NCBI GenBank assembly: GCA_028293225.1
Contig: JAQGPE010000225.1
Coordinates: 1 to 9,955, forward strand
DNA from: Akkermansiaceae bacterium
GTDB lineage: Bacteria > Verrucomicrobiota > Verrucomicrobiia > Verrucomicrobiales > Akkermansiaceae
Direction of reading: 5' to 3'
DNA: 9,955 nucleotides
The notes under the pieces are model-generated. The model made no database searches and had not been told where the DNA came from. It was given only the letters and a program-made list of their open reading frames with translations. Below, in pieces: positions 1-5,509 of the stretch; position 1 is the first letter of the stretch, and the number at the start of each line of letters is the position of its first letter. Made by a program: the position numbers and the translations under genes.

Positions 1-1
1 G

Positions 2-706
2 GAAAAAGTCCCGGCCATGCTGGAGCAGGCGCGGCAGATCTGTGATTCCTTCCTGGCTTGTGGAGAAAATTATGCCCCGCAGAGCGGCCCGGGTCTGGCG
101 ATCATGGCGCACGCCGCGGGGAATGCAGGAGCGGCGTTGGACGCCTGGCATGACCAGCTCGCTCCGGAATTGAAGAAAGCCTATGACTACGCGCGCGGCC
201 GTTACGGGTTGCCGAACAATCTGCGGGTCACTCGCTCTTCCCCTCTCCAGAGTCCGGCGATGACTCCGCAGCGGCGGGAGATCCTGAAGCGCTTCCTGTG
301 CGACGCGCCGACGGTGGCGCGCGAGCTGCGCACGCCGTCGGAGATCATCTACCTGCTGGACTTTGAGGTCTTCGACAAGGACGACCTGTTCGCCGTGCTG
401 GATGAGCTACCGAAGGACCACCCGCTGCGGGTGAAGTTCTTCGCCGAAAAGGCGGCGATCCTAAGCAACCGTTTTCACGATCCGGAAGAAGCAAGGCGTG
501 GCTACGACGCGGCGCTGGCCATGGCGAAGGATAGCGGCAATGTACGAGATCTGCCGTATGTGATCGCATCCAAGGCGAAATCCCTGGCCGACGATCTGCA
601 CCGGCCGGATGAGGCGGCGGTGCTGCTGAAGGACATCGACCTCAGCCTGCTGGATGAGCGGGAGAAGGACTGGGTGACGGAGTTCCAGGCGAAGCAGAAG
701 CACTAA
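2..706 (+). CDS. C-terminal part of an alpha-helical, TPR-like protein (5' end outside window)
   Basis: The reading frame is already open at the first base (codons read E-K-V-P-A before the first ATG at 17) and stops at TAA 704-706. No Shine-Dalgarno precedes the ATG, so I treat the gene as truncated by the window edge. The visible 235 residues are mostly amphipathic helix. Around residues 140-195 (counted from the ATG) there are TPR-like helix pairs, including DPEEARRGYDAALAMAKDSG and RPDEAAVLLKDIDLSLLDE, with the alternating small and aromatic residues typical of such repeats. No catalytic motif is visible. A TPR-type scaffold role, perhaps in a larger multi-domain protein, is an inference; the function is unknown. 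It converges on the secreted-protein gene ending at 738. Confidence 0.75.
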   Translation, partial: EKVPAMLEQARQICDSFLACGENYAPQSGPGLAIMAHAAGNAGAALDAWHDQLAPELKKAYDYARGRYGLPNNLRVTRSSPLQSPAMTPQRREILKRFLCDAPTVARELRTPSEIIYLLDFEVFDKDDLFAVLDELPKDHPLRVKFFAEKAAILSNRFHDPEEARRGYDAALAMAKDSGNVRDLPYVIASKAKSLADDLHRPDEAAVLLKDIDLSLLDEREKDWVTEFQAKQKH

Positions 707-725
707 GCGGATCGGCGAGCATGAA

Positions 726-753
726 CCCGGCCGCGGCTTATTGAGCGGCCGGG
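726..753. terminator. GC-rich hairpin between convergent genes
   Basis: A perfect 9-bp inverted repeat (cccggccgc at 726-734, gcggccggg at 745-753) encloses a 10-base loop. It begins 19 bases after the stop of the upstream plus-strand gene. On the minus strand it overlaps the last codons and stop (738-740) of the convergent gene. No T-run follows on either side, so it is either a weak or factor-assisted bidirectional terminator or a 3'-end stabiliser. The structure is seen directly; its role is inferred. Confidence 0.45.
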
Positions 754-1472
754 ATCACCACGGCAGGCCAGGAAGAGAACGGCACGTTGATGATAACAGT
801 GCCGGTCTCGGTGTAGGGAGGGGTGTAGACGCTGCCGTTGGACTTGATGATGGCATCGACCACGGTTTCGTCATCCAGTGGCAGGCGGACAATGGCGGAG
901 TAGTCGGTCGCGATGTAGGTATGGGAGCCCTTTATGACAAGCTTGCGACTGCCGGTAATGAAGGGGGTTGCCGGCTGGGACAGGAAGTTGGCGTAGCCAA
1001 TGAGGATAAACTTCGAGTTGACGCTCGTGACCGCTCCGGTGGAGGTCCGCCGGGCTTTGGCGATCGCCGCTTCAGCGCCCTTGAGAGTGGAATCGTTCAT
1101 GAAGGAGGAGAAGATGGCTGGATCGACCTTCACCTCGCTACCGGTCCTTGAATTGATGGCGAAGAAGCCACTCGAGTCTCCCTGATCCGAGAAGCGCTCG
1201 ACGAGGGTATAGCCGGTCTTGGCCGGAAGGTCCCCGGCGACGACCATGGCGTCCAGGACGGTGGCATTGGTGATCGACCGGCTGACGAACTGGGAAGTGG
1301 AGCTGTACGTGGTGGCGGTCTGAGCGACGACCGCCGCAGTGGCGGAGGTGATCTTCCCGGAAAAGGTCACCTTGTTGGTGACGTAAGCCGGTCGGTCAGT
1401 TGCGGCGGCGGTGGCGATCAGGGTCGCAGAAAGAAGGCTCAGGCGGAGCACTCTGAAAACGTTCGATTTCAT
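738..1472 (-). CDS. Secreted protein of unknown function (244 aa)
   Basis: I place the start at the ATG at 1472 because the protein then opens with a classic signal peptide: MKSNVFRVLR followed by a hydrophobic stretch LSLLSATLIATAAA, with likely cleavage near residue 24 before TDRPAY. The frame stays open further upstream, but that part looks non-coding (cysteine- and proline-rich with no pattern). The mature part of about 220 residues is rich in Ser, Thr, Ala and Val and alternates like beta structure. It has no cysteines and no motif I recognise. Recurrent hydrophobic phrases such as KVTFSGKITSATAAVV and SRKLVIKGSHTYIATDYSAI suggest a beta-rich surface or periplasmic protein. No Shine-Dalgarno is present; the bases before ATG read ctccctaccacc. 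A hairpin lies in the putative leader (1499-1530). Function unknown. Confidence 0.7.
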   Translation of the reverse strand: MKSNVFRVLRLSLLSATLIATAAATDRPAYVTNKVTFSGKITSATAAVVAQTATTYSSTSQFVSRSITNATVLDAMVVAGDLPAKTGYTLVERFSDQGDSSGFFAINSRTGSEVKVDPAIFSSFMNDSTLKGAEAAIAKARRTSTGAVTSVNSKFILIGYANFLSQPATPFITGSRKLVIKGSHTYIATDYSAIVRLPLDDETVVDAIIKSNGSVYTPPYTETGTVIINVPFSSWPAVVIPAAQ

Positions 1473-1786
1473 GGTGGTAGGGAGAAGGACAATCCATGCG
1501 CCACGCCGTCCCGAAGGAGAGTGCGTGGCGGCGCGGCAGGAGTTAGCGAAAGGAAGGGGAAATGGACAGGAATATCTCCCAACTCCAGGACCCATCAAAG
1601 ATAGGGCCATGACGCAGCAAAGGAAGGTAACAGCCCCACCGGAACTGGGATGGCTGGTGAACAACCCGCGCTTTTGGCAGCGATCGATTTCGCGGCCGAG
1701 GTCCATGACCAGCGTCATGATGGACTCCCTCTCCCCAGAGGGGCTCCGTGGCCCCAAAGGCCAAGGGTTATGCTCCATGCAACGGG
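1473..1786 (-). other. 314-base gene-free stretch with several hairpins
   Basis: No convincing gene lies between the two minus-strand genes. Long frames cross it on both strands, but their translations look random. The stretch is rich in inverted repeats: 1499-1506 with 1523-1530; 1701-1709 with 1714-1725 (9 bp with a 3-base bulge); 1727-1732 with 1737-1742 (6 bp, loop cccc); and 1749-1753 with 1759-1763 (5 bp). The last three lie end to end within 63 bases, just downstream of the stop of the gene ending at 1787. They could form a compound 3' end for that gene or part of a structured leader for the next one. I recognise no known riboswitch consensus. Confidence 0.5.
1499..1530 (-). promoter_or_regulatory. 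Leader hairpin with UUCG tetraloop upstream of the secreted-protein gene
   Basis: Read on the minus strand, an 8-bp stem (CGCCACGC with GCGTGGCG) encloses 16 bases. Inside these a smaller TCC-TTCG-GGA hairpin carries the very stable C(UUCG)G tetraloop. The structure ends 26 bases before the ATG at 1472, so it would lie in the 5' leader if transcription starts upstream of 1530. No T-run follows, so it is not a standard terminator. A role in mRNA stability or start-site exposure is inference. Confidence 0.35.
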
Positions 1787-2314
1787 CTAGCGCTCAGAGT
1801 TCAATAATTTACTCCACCATTTAAAAATTCGGATATCATGTTTCCCCAATGTCCCTCCGAGCTCATCATCTTGGCCATCCGCCACAATTTTGGTGATTTG
1901 GACATACCAATTAAAATCCGAGCCCGGCACACCATTCAAATATTGAAAGAACTTAGTATTTATCCCAAGCGTCCGATCAATCCTTTCCTTTTCCAGGCGC
2001 ATCTTGGTATAATAATCCCTCTGATCATATTTAGCAATTTCGATCGTTACAGAAACGACATCGAAATGCATCGACTCTTTCCCATTTTTCTCCATTGGAG
2101 GAAAATTACCCGCCAATGGAATTCTCAATCCGTCTTTTCCTTGTAATACATACGAAAAAGGAGGCCACATTTCTTTTAGGATCATAACATCCCGCAATTC
2201 AACAGTTTTAGTTACATCGCCGTTACGGTCATTAAATTGCCAACAAACCAAAACCGCCACTAACAGTATCACCAAGATTGAAACAAAGAAGATCCGAGAT
2301 TTCAATTTTGTCAT
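1787..2314 (-). CDS. Orphan membrane-anchored or secreted protein in AT-rich DNA (175 aa)
   Basis: The protein begins MTKLKSRIFF and has one strong hydrophobic segment at about residues 8-25 (FFVSILVILLVAVLVCW). This would be an N-terminal anchor or uncleaved signal, with the remaining 150 residues outside the membrane. The soluble part is charged and aromatic: MWPPFSY near 49-55, a region rich in K, R, E and D at 95-116, and a C-terminal RIFKWWSKLLNSER. I recognise no domain. Its DNA is far more AT-rich than its neighbours: the line 1981-2040 has 22 G+C in 60 bases. That suggests acquisition from elsewhere or a relaxed, fast-evolving gene. No Shine-Dalgarno precedes the ATG. A possible small upstream frame ends 12 bases before it. 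Function unknown. Confidence 0.65.
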   Translation of the reverse strand: MTKLKSRIFFVSILVILLVAVLVCWQFNDRNGDVTKTVELRDVMILKEMWPPFSYVLQGKDGLRIPLAGNFPPMEKNGKESMHFDVVSVTIEIAKYDQRDYYTKMRLEKERIDRTLGINTKFFQYLNGVPGSDFNWYVQITKIVADGQDDELGGTLGKHDIRIFKWWSKLLNSER

Positions 2315-2326
2315 TTTATTCAGGAG

Positions 2327-2593
2327 TCAACATTGTCCAAAGTGGGCTTTCGATGCCATCCTTGCCGAGTTCTGCAGCATCGCAACCGACCCACTAATCA
2401 GTGAGCTTTGCTTTGGCATCCCATTCCACAACATGTTTGTGGTTGAGAGCTTCGCCATGAACGCCTCTCCGATCAAGAGCGGTTGTGCTGCTACCAGAAT
2501 TAAGAAAATCGAAAACGCTCTCTTAATACACCCCGGTGCGCCGAAGGAGGATAACGATTCCCCTCGCGACGATGATGCGGCTGATCTGGGCAA
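2327..2593 (-). CDS. Doubtful small hydrophobic ORF (88 aa or less), possibly a remnant
   Basis: This frame ends 12 bases upstream of the 175-aa orphan gene and could be cotranscribed with it. From about residue 24 it reads KRAFSIFLILVAAQPLLIGE, a signal-like or transmembrane segment, then an unremarkable tail ending KAHFGQC. The first ATG at 2593 gives an unlikely Ser/Gly-rich lead-in. An internal ATG at 2458 would leave only 43 residues and drop the hydrophobic part. Base composition shifts from GC-rich at its 5' end to AT-rich inside, which suggests a junction or decayed gene more than an intact one. I do not recognise it, and it may not be translated. Confidence 0.25.
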   Translation of the reverse strand: MPRSAASSSRGESLSSFGAPGCIKRAFSIFLILVAAQPLLIGEAFMAKLSTTNMLWNGMPKQSSLISGSVAMLQNSARMASKAHFGQC

Positions 2594-2614
2594 TGACTTC
2601 CCGGCTGATCGGAT

Positions 2615-3619
2615 TCAACCCCAGCTGAGTTGTTCCTGCCACCAGTGGTAGTTGCCGCGGTCGTCGGTGAGGATGTGGCCGAGGCCGGGCCAGGGGAGGT
2701 GGAAGCCGAGGCAGCGGGTGTGTTTTTCCGCGCACTCGGCCCAGTATTTCTTGCGGGTGACGACGGCGGTGGCGGGGTCGTGGTCGAAGTTGATGGTCCA
2801 GTCCGGGTTGGCGAACATCAGCAGGGCGTGATGGGTGAGGTCCATGAGGTGCAGGAACTCCTCGCCGCCGGAGCGGATGCGGAAGACGGCGTGGCCGTCG
2901 GTGTGGCCGGGGGCGCCTTCGATGCGGACCAGGCCGTCGAAGACCTCGGCGCCCGGTTTCACCGGCTTGAGGTTCGGCTGGAGGATGTCGAAGTTGGCGC
3001 GGACCTCCTTGATCATCGGCGGGATGCCGTTCTTGTCGCGCTTTGACTTGGAGAAGTCGGGATTCGGACCGCGCCAGAAGGCGAGTTCGTCCTCCAGCAG
3101 GTAGATCTTCGCATTCGGGAAGGTGGGCGCGCCGTGGGAGACGAAACCATTGAGGTGGTCCGAGTGCGAGTGGCTGAGGAAGCCGGCGGTGACCTGGTCC
3201 GGGGTGATGCCCACGGTGGCGAGGCCATCGACCAGCCAGCCCATTTTGGCATTGCCGTTTTTGCCGAAGCCGGCGTCGAAGAGCAGCACGTCCTTGCCGG
3301 TGCGCAGGACCAGCACGTTGACGTAGAGCGGCAGGGAGTCGAGGCGTTCGCCGTGGCGGATCATGACCTCCTTCATCTTCGGGCGGTCCTGCTCCGGCTC
3401 CATGAGGCCGAGGCCTTCGCGGAAGGCCAGGTCGCAGTCGCTGATGGAGAAGGCCTCCACCTCGCCGATTTTGAAGCGGTAGACGTAGGGGTTGCGGAAA
3501 GGAGCGGCCGCAGGGGTAGTGGGAGCGGCGGGAATCTCGGCTTTCGCGGCGGTGATGGCGGCCATGCCGGCGAGGGCGGTGCCGACGAAGCCGCGGCGGG
3601 AGATTTCGGGAGAGGTCAT
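2615..3619 (-). CDS. Tat-exported metallo-beta-lactamase-fold hydrolase (334 aa)
   Basis: The N-terminus carries a twin-arginine signal, SRRGFVG at residues 7-13, then a hydrophobic Ala/Gly stretch and an Ala/Pro linker to about residue 40. The protein is therefore probably folded with its metals and exported to the periplasm. The catalytic core has the MBL signature H-S-H-S-D-H at 150-155 (metal ligands H150, H152, D154, H155). It also has H239 in GHTDGH, the bridging D260 in MDLTHH, and a late histidine at H307 or H315 (FHLPWPGLGH). This full set predicts an active dinuclear zinc hydrolase. Spacing and sequence resemble the broad family that includes lactonases and other ester hydrolases; the substrate cannot be told. 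No clear Shine-Dalgarno precedes the ATG, only a weak AGGG nine bases upstream. A TATGAT box lies 33 bases upstream. It appears to be monocistronic. Confidence 0.9.
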   Translation of the reverse strand: MTSPEISRRGFVGTALAGMAAITAAKAEIPAAPTTPAAAPFRNPYVYRFKIGEVEAFSISDCDLAFREGLGLMEPEQDRPKMKEVMIRHGERLDSLPLYVNVLVLRTGKDVLLFDAGFGKNGNAKMGWLVDGLATVGITPDQVTAGFLSHSHSDHLNGFVSHGAPTFPNAKIYLLEDELAFWRGPNPDFSKSKRDKNGIPPMIKEVRANFDILQPNLKPVKPGAEVFDGLVRIEGAPGHTDGHAVFRIRSGGEEFLHLMDLTHHALLMFANPDWTINFDHDPATAVVTRKKYWAECAEKHTRCLGFHLPWPGLGHILTDDRGNYHWWQEQLSWG

Positions 3620-3652
3620 GGGAACACCCTACGGAAGGTGGCCGGGCTTTCG

Positions 3653-3658
3653 ATCATA
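3653..3658 (-). promoter_or_regulatory. Candidate -10 box for the MBL hydrolase gene
   Basis: Read on the minus strand, 3658 to 3653 is TATGAT, five of six matches to the sigma-70 -10 consensus, 33 bases before the ATG at 3619. No good -35 lies at the usual distance; the best match there has only a TT. The outer arm of the nearby palindrome starts 25 bases further upstream, so that element abuts the promoter region. Confidence 0.3.
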
Positions 3659-3683
3659 AATGGCGCAGACGCGGCCCGAAGGA

Positions 3684-3866
3684 CGCTTGTCGAAGGTGGC
3701 TGAACTGAGTGGAACGACAGCCCGCAGGGGCAAATCAAGCCCCCCACTTCAGCGCTGAGGATTCACGGCCGCTGACTGCTTCAATCGATGACCTTTTCAA
3801 AGTGCGGCCTGCGGCCGTAAGCCCTCAGAGCTGAAGCGGGGACGCATCAGCCACCTTCGACAAGCG
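3684..3866. repeat. 183-bp nested imperfect palindrome with perfect 20-bp terminal inverted repeats
   Basis: The outer arms are 3684-3703 (cgcttgtcgaaggtggctga) and 3847-3866, exact reverse complements over 20 bases. Inside, 3742-3760 pairs with 3823-3841 at 17 of 19 positions. Further in, 3765-3772 (acggccgc) pairs with 3811-3818, leaving a central loop of 38 bases. The left side carries an extra 38-base insert between its first two arms, and a small hairpin ggggc/gcccc (3727-3743) overlaps that insert. No coding frame and no obvious target-site duplication is visible. It lies between the 3' end of the Dabb gene and the promoter of the MBL gene. The nesting suggests a transcribed or extruded foldback: a MITE-like or REP/BIME-like intergenic repeat, or a structured RNA. 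The pairing is seen directly; the identity is inferred. Confidence 0.75.
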
Positions 3867-3905
3867 CCGGGCGTCACGCAAGCAGTGGTCGTCCCTGCCC
3901 AAGGT

Positions 3906-4271
3906 TTATTCTTTGGCCGTGTAGTCGAAGACCAGGGCCTTTTCCAGGTAGGGCTTCAGCTTGGCGAGAAAGGCCTGATGGGCGGCGCTGGGCAGGTATT
4001 TCTTGAGACCTTCGCGGTCCTTGAAGGTGACCAGGAAGCAGTGGGTGAAGCCGTCGTTCTTCGGCTCGACGTTCTCGGTGGTGCCCCACTCCAGCTTCTG
4101 GACCTCCGGGATTTCCTTCGGCAGCTCGTGGAAGGCTTTTTCCAGCTCCAGGACCTTGTCGGCGGTGGCCTCGGAGTTGAACTTGAACATCACGACGTGG
4201 CGGAACTCGCCGGCGGCGTGGCAGAGGGTCGCGGAAAGGGCGAGCAACGCGGGAACAAGGATCTTGCGCAT
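3906..4271 (-). CDS. Secreted Dabb (stress-responsive alpha/beta-barrel) domain protein (121 aa)
   Basis: The ATG at 4271 gives a clean signal peptide, MRKILVPALLALSATLCHA, likely cleaved before AGEF; the longer frame from 4307 adds an unlikely lead-in. The mature protein of about 100 residues matches the ferredoxin-like Dabb family (Pfam PF07876) from memory. It starts FRHVVMFKFNSEAT, has LPKEIPEVQKLEWGTT in the middle, then GFTHCFLVTFKDREGLKKYL and the closing AAHQAFLAKLKPYL. These are the family's usual landmarks in the usual order. Dabb proteins form dimeric barrels; some act in stress or small-molecule metabolism, but the ligand of the exported form is unknown. It is divergent from the TM2 gene. 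A TTGACA element lies only 30 bases upstream, so the mRNA may be nearly leaderless. Confidence 0.88.
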   Translation of the reverse strand: MRKILVPALLALSATLCHAAGEFRHVVMFKFNSEATADKVLELEKAFHELPKEIPEVQKLEWGTTENVEPKNDGFTHCFLVTFKDREGLKKYLPSAAHQAFLAKLKPYLEKALVFDYTAKE

Positions 4272-4278
4272 GGTCCAT

Positions 4279-4307
4279 GAGATGGACCCGGGGCGGGCGG
4301 GTGTCAA
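4279..4307 (-). promoter_or_regulatory. Candidate promoter of the Dabb gene
   Basis: On the minus strand 4307 to 4302 is a perfect TTGACA. Seventeen bases on, the -10 position (4284 to 4279) reads CATCTC, a poor match. If this is used, transcription would begin at or just before the start codon at 4271, giving a leaderless or very short leader message. Support is the -35 match only. Confidence 0.3.
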
Positions 4308-4416
4308 ACTTCCACTGGGCGGCGGCGGAGGCGTTGTTTGGAATGCGGGCGGTTTGAAAAAGGGGCCTCAATTCCCATGGCGGGCAGGGGCCGGAGACCG
4401 CATGATACGCGGCGTT

Positions 4417-4842
4417 ATGGATCAATCGAAGACCCACAGCAAAACCATCGGCTACCTGCTTTGGATTCTCGGCTTCATGGGAGCCCACCGGTTCTACTAC
4501 GGGAAGAAGATCACCGGTATCATCTGGCTTTTCACCGCCGGTCTGTGCGGGATCGGCTGGCTGGTCGACCTGTTCCTGATTCCCCGCATGGAGGCGGAAG
4601 CCGGGCGGCGCTACCGGACCGGCCGGATCGGCTACTCGATGGCGTGGATCCTTCATACCTTCCTGGGGATCTTCGGGATCCACCGCTTCTACATGGGCAA
4701 GATCTGGACCGGGCTGATCTGGTTGGTCACCCTGGGCGTGTTCGGGATCGGCCACGTCTACGATTTCCTGACGCTCAACGAGCAGGTCGACGAGGTGAAC
4801 GGAGAAGAGACCGCCCGCTCGGGCGTCGCGGTGCTTTCATGA
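4417..4842 (+). CDS. Double TM2-domain membrane protein (141 aa)
   Basis: The protein contains two tandem TM2 domains (PF05154 by recognition), residues about 8-56 and 72-122. Each is a pair of membrane helices around a G-x-x-G-x-H-R-F-Y-x-G-K turn, with GIG and a closing aspartate. Aligned over 35 residues, the two copies share 19 identical positions, so the gene arose by internal duplication. The result is four predicted membrane helices with a charged linker (EAEAGRRYRTGR) and a short polar tail. I start at 4417 because related proteins I remember begin just before HSKTIGYLLW. An in-frame ATG at 4402 has a GGAG five bases upstream, the best Shine-Dalgarno in the window, and would add five residues. 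The function of the family is not established. It ends at the shared terminator 4851-4889. Confidence 0.88.
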   Translation: MDQSKTHSKTIGYLLWILGFMGAHRFYYGKKITGIIWLFTAGLCGIGWLVDLFLIPRMEAEAGRRYRTGRIGYSMAWILHTFLGIFGIHRFYMGKIWTGLIWLVTLGVFGIGHVYDFLTLNEQVDEVNGEETARSGVAVLS

Positions 4843-4850
4843 CATGACGG

Positions 4851-4889
4851 AAAAAGGGCGATGGAGAGAGTTCTCCATCGCCCTTTTTT
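4851..4889. terminator. Strong bidirectional rho-independent terminator
   Basis: A perfect 17-bp stem (4851-4867 with 4872-4888) with a 4-base loop is flanked by AAAAA on the left and TTTTTT on the right. Each strand thus has a GC-containing stem followed by a T-run. It lies 8 bases after the TM2 stop and 22 bases from the stop of the convergent EF-hand gene, so it can end both transcripts. Confidence 0.95.
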
Positions 4890-4911
4890 GAAAACGGTCT
4901 CCGGTCGCGGC

Positions 4912-5373
4912 TCAGCGAGGGATCACCAGGACGCCGAACTCGCGCAGGCTGAGCTTGCCGTCGCTGTCCTTGTCGCGGCGGGCGAAGGTGTTCGCGAGCA
5001 GGCGGCCGGCGCGGTTTTTCGGCTCGGTGTCGGCGTATTCCTGCAGGGTCAGGAAGCCGTCGTGGTTGGCATCGGCAAGCTGGAAGGCTTCGTAGCGGAC
5101 GGCGCGGCCGCCTTTGACACCGCCGCGGCTGTTGCGGAACTCGGTGATGCTCAGGCCGCCGCTGGCGTCGGTGTCGGCGAGGTTGAAGCGGTGCTTGGCA
5201 TCGACCACGCGGGTCAGGCCGGTCTGGCTGGTGATGAACTCATCCAGGCTGACGCTGGAGTCCGAGTTGGCATCGGCGCGGACGAAGCGCAGGTCGTAGA
5301 CGTTCGAGATGACGCGGGCGACGCCGAGGCCGGTCAGACCGAGGGCGGCGGTGAGGAGAAGGAGTTTCTTCAT
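4912..5373 (-). CDS. Exported four-EF-hand calcium-binding protein (153 aa)
   Basis: The N-terminus MKKLLLLTAALGLTGLGVA is a signal peptide or short anchor. Four complete EF-hand loops follow at residues 34-45, 67-78, 101-112 and 134-145, spaced 33, 34 and 33 residues apart. Each has Asp at position 1, Asp or Asn at 3, Asp or Ser at 5 and Glu at 12; loops 2-4 keep the central Gly and loop 1 has Ser there. All four therefore look able to bind calcium. The role, as a calcium buffer or a calcium-stabilised envelope protein, is inferred. It converges on the TM2 gene across the shared terminator and diverges from the beta-propeller gene. A TTGACC/TATTTA promoter candidate precedes it. No Shine-Dalgarno is visible. 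Confidence 0.9.
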   Translation of the reverse strand: MKKLLLLTAALGLTGLGVARVISNVYDLRFVRADANSDSSVSLDEFITSQTGLTRVVDAKHRFNLADTDASGGLSITEFRNSRGGVKGGRAVRYEAFQLADANHDGFLTLQEYADTEPKNRAGRLLANTFARRDKDSDGKLSLREFGVLVIPR

Positions 5374-5395
5374 GTGAAAGATGATTTGGAGGGGT

Positions 5396-5424
5396 TAAAT
5401 AAATCGACCCGGGGAGCCGGTCAA
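5396..5424 (-). promoter_or_regulatory. Candidate promoter of the EF-hand gene
   Basis: On the minus strand TTGACC (5424 to 5419, five of six matches to -35) is followed after 17 bases by TATTTA (5401 to 5396). The spacing is ideal and the -10 only fair. Transcription would start near 5389, giving a leader of about 16 bases before the ATG at 5373. The site lies within the short divergent region shared with the beta-propeller gene. Confidence 0.4.
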
Positions 5425-5509
5425 GTTCATGGTCGAACCGTTAGACGCGGGCGGGGCCCGGCGATTCAGTGAAAGAGCGTCCCCTTCTCCCCGTATCGTC
5501 TTTTTTGAT

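Noticed and set aside
1411..1824. A 137-residue plus-strand frame across the gene-free stretch
   Set aside because: Random-looking composition, no start signal, and overlap with the signal-peptide region of the minus-strand gene.
2433..2651. A 72-residue plus-strand frame over the composition change
   Set aside because: No recognisable features, and it runs into the antisense of the MBL gene end.
2630..3703. Two long plus-strand frames (2630-3046 and 3134-3703) rich in Gly, Val, Asp and Ala
   Set aside because: They lie opposite the MBL gene, and the composition is typical of an antisense frame to a GC-rich gene.
4861..5472. A 203-residue plus-strand frame
   Set aside because: It starts inside the terminator and runs antisense to the EF-hand gene.
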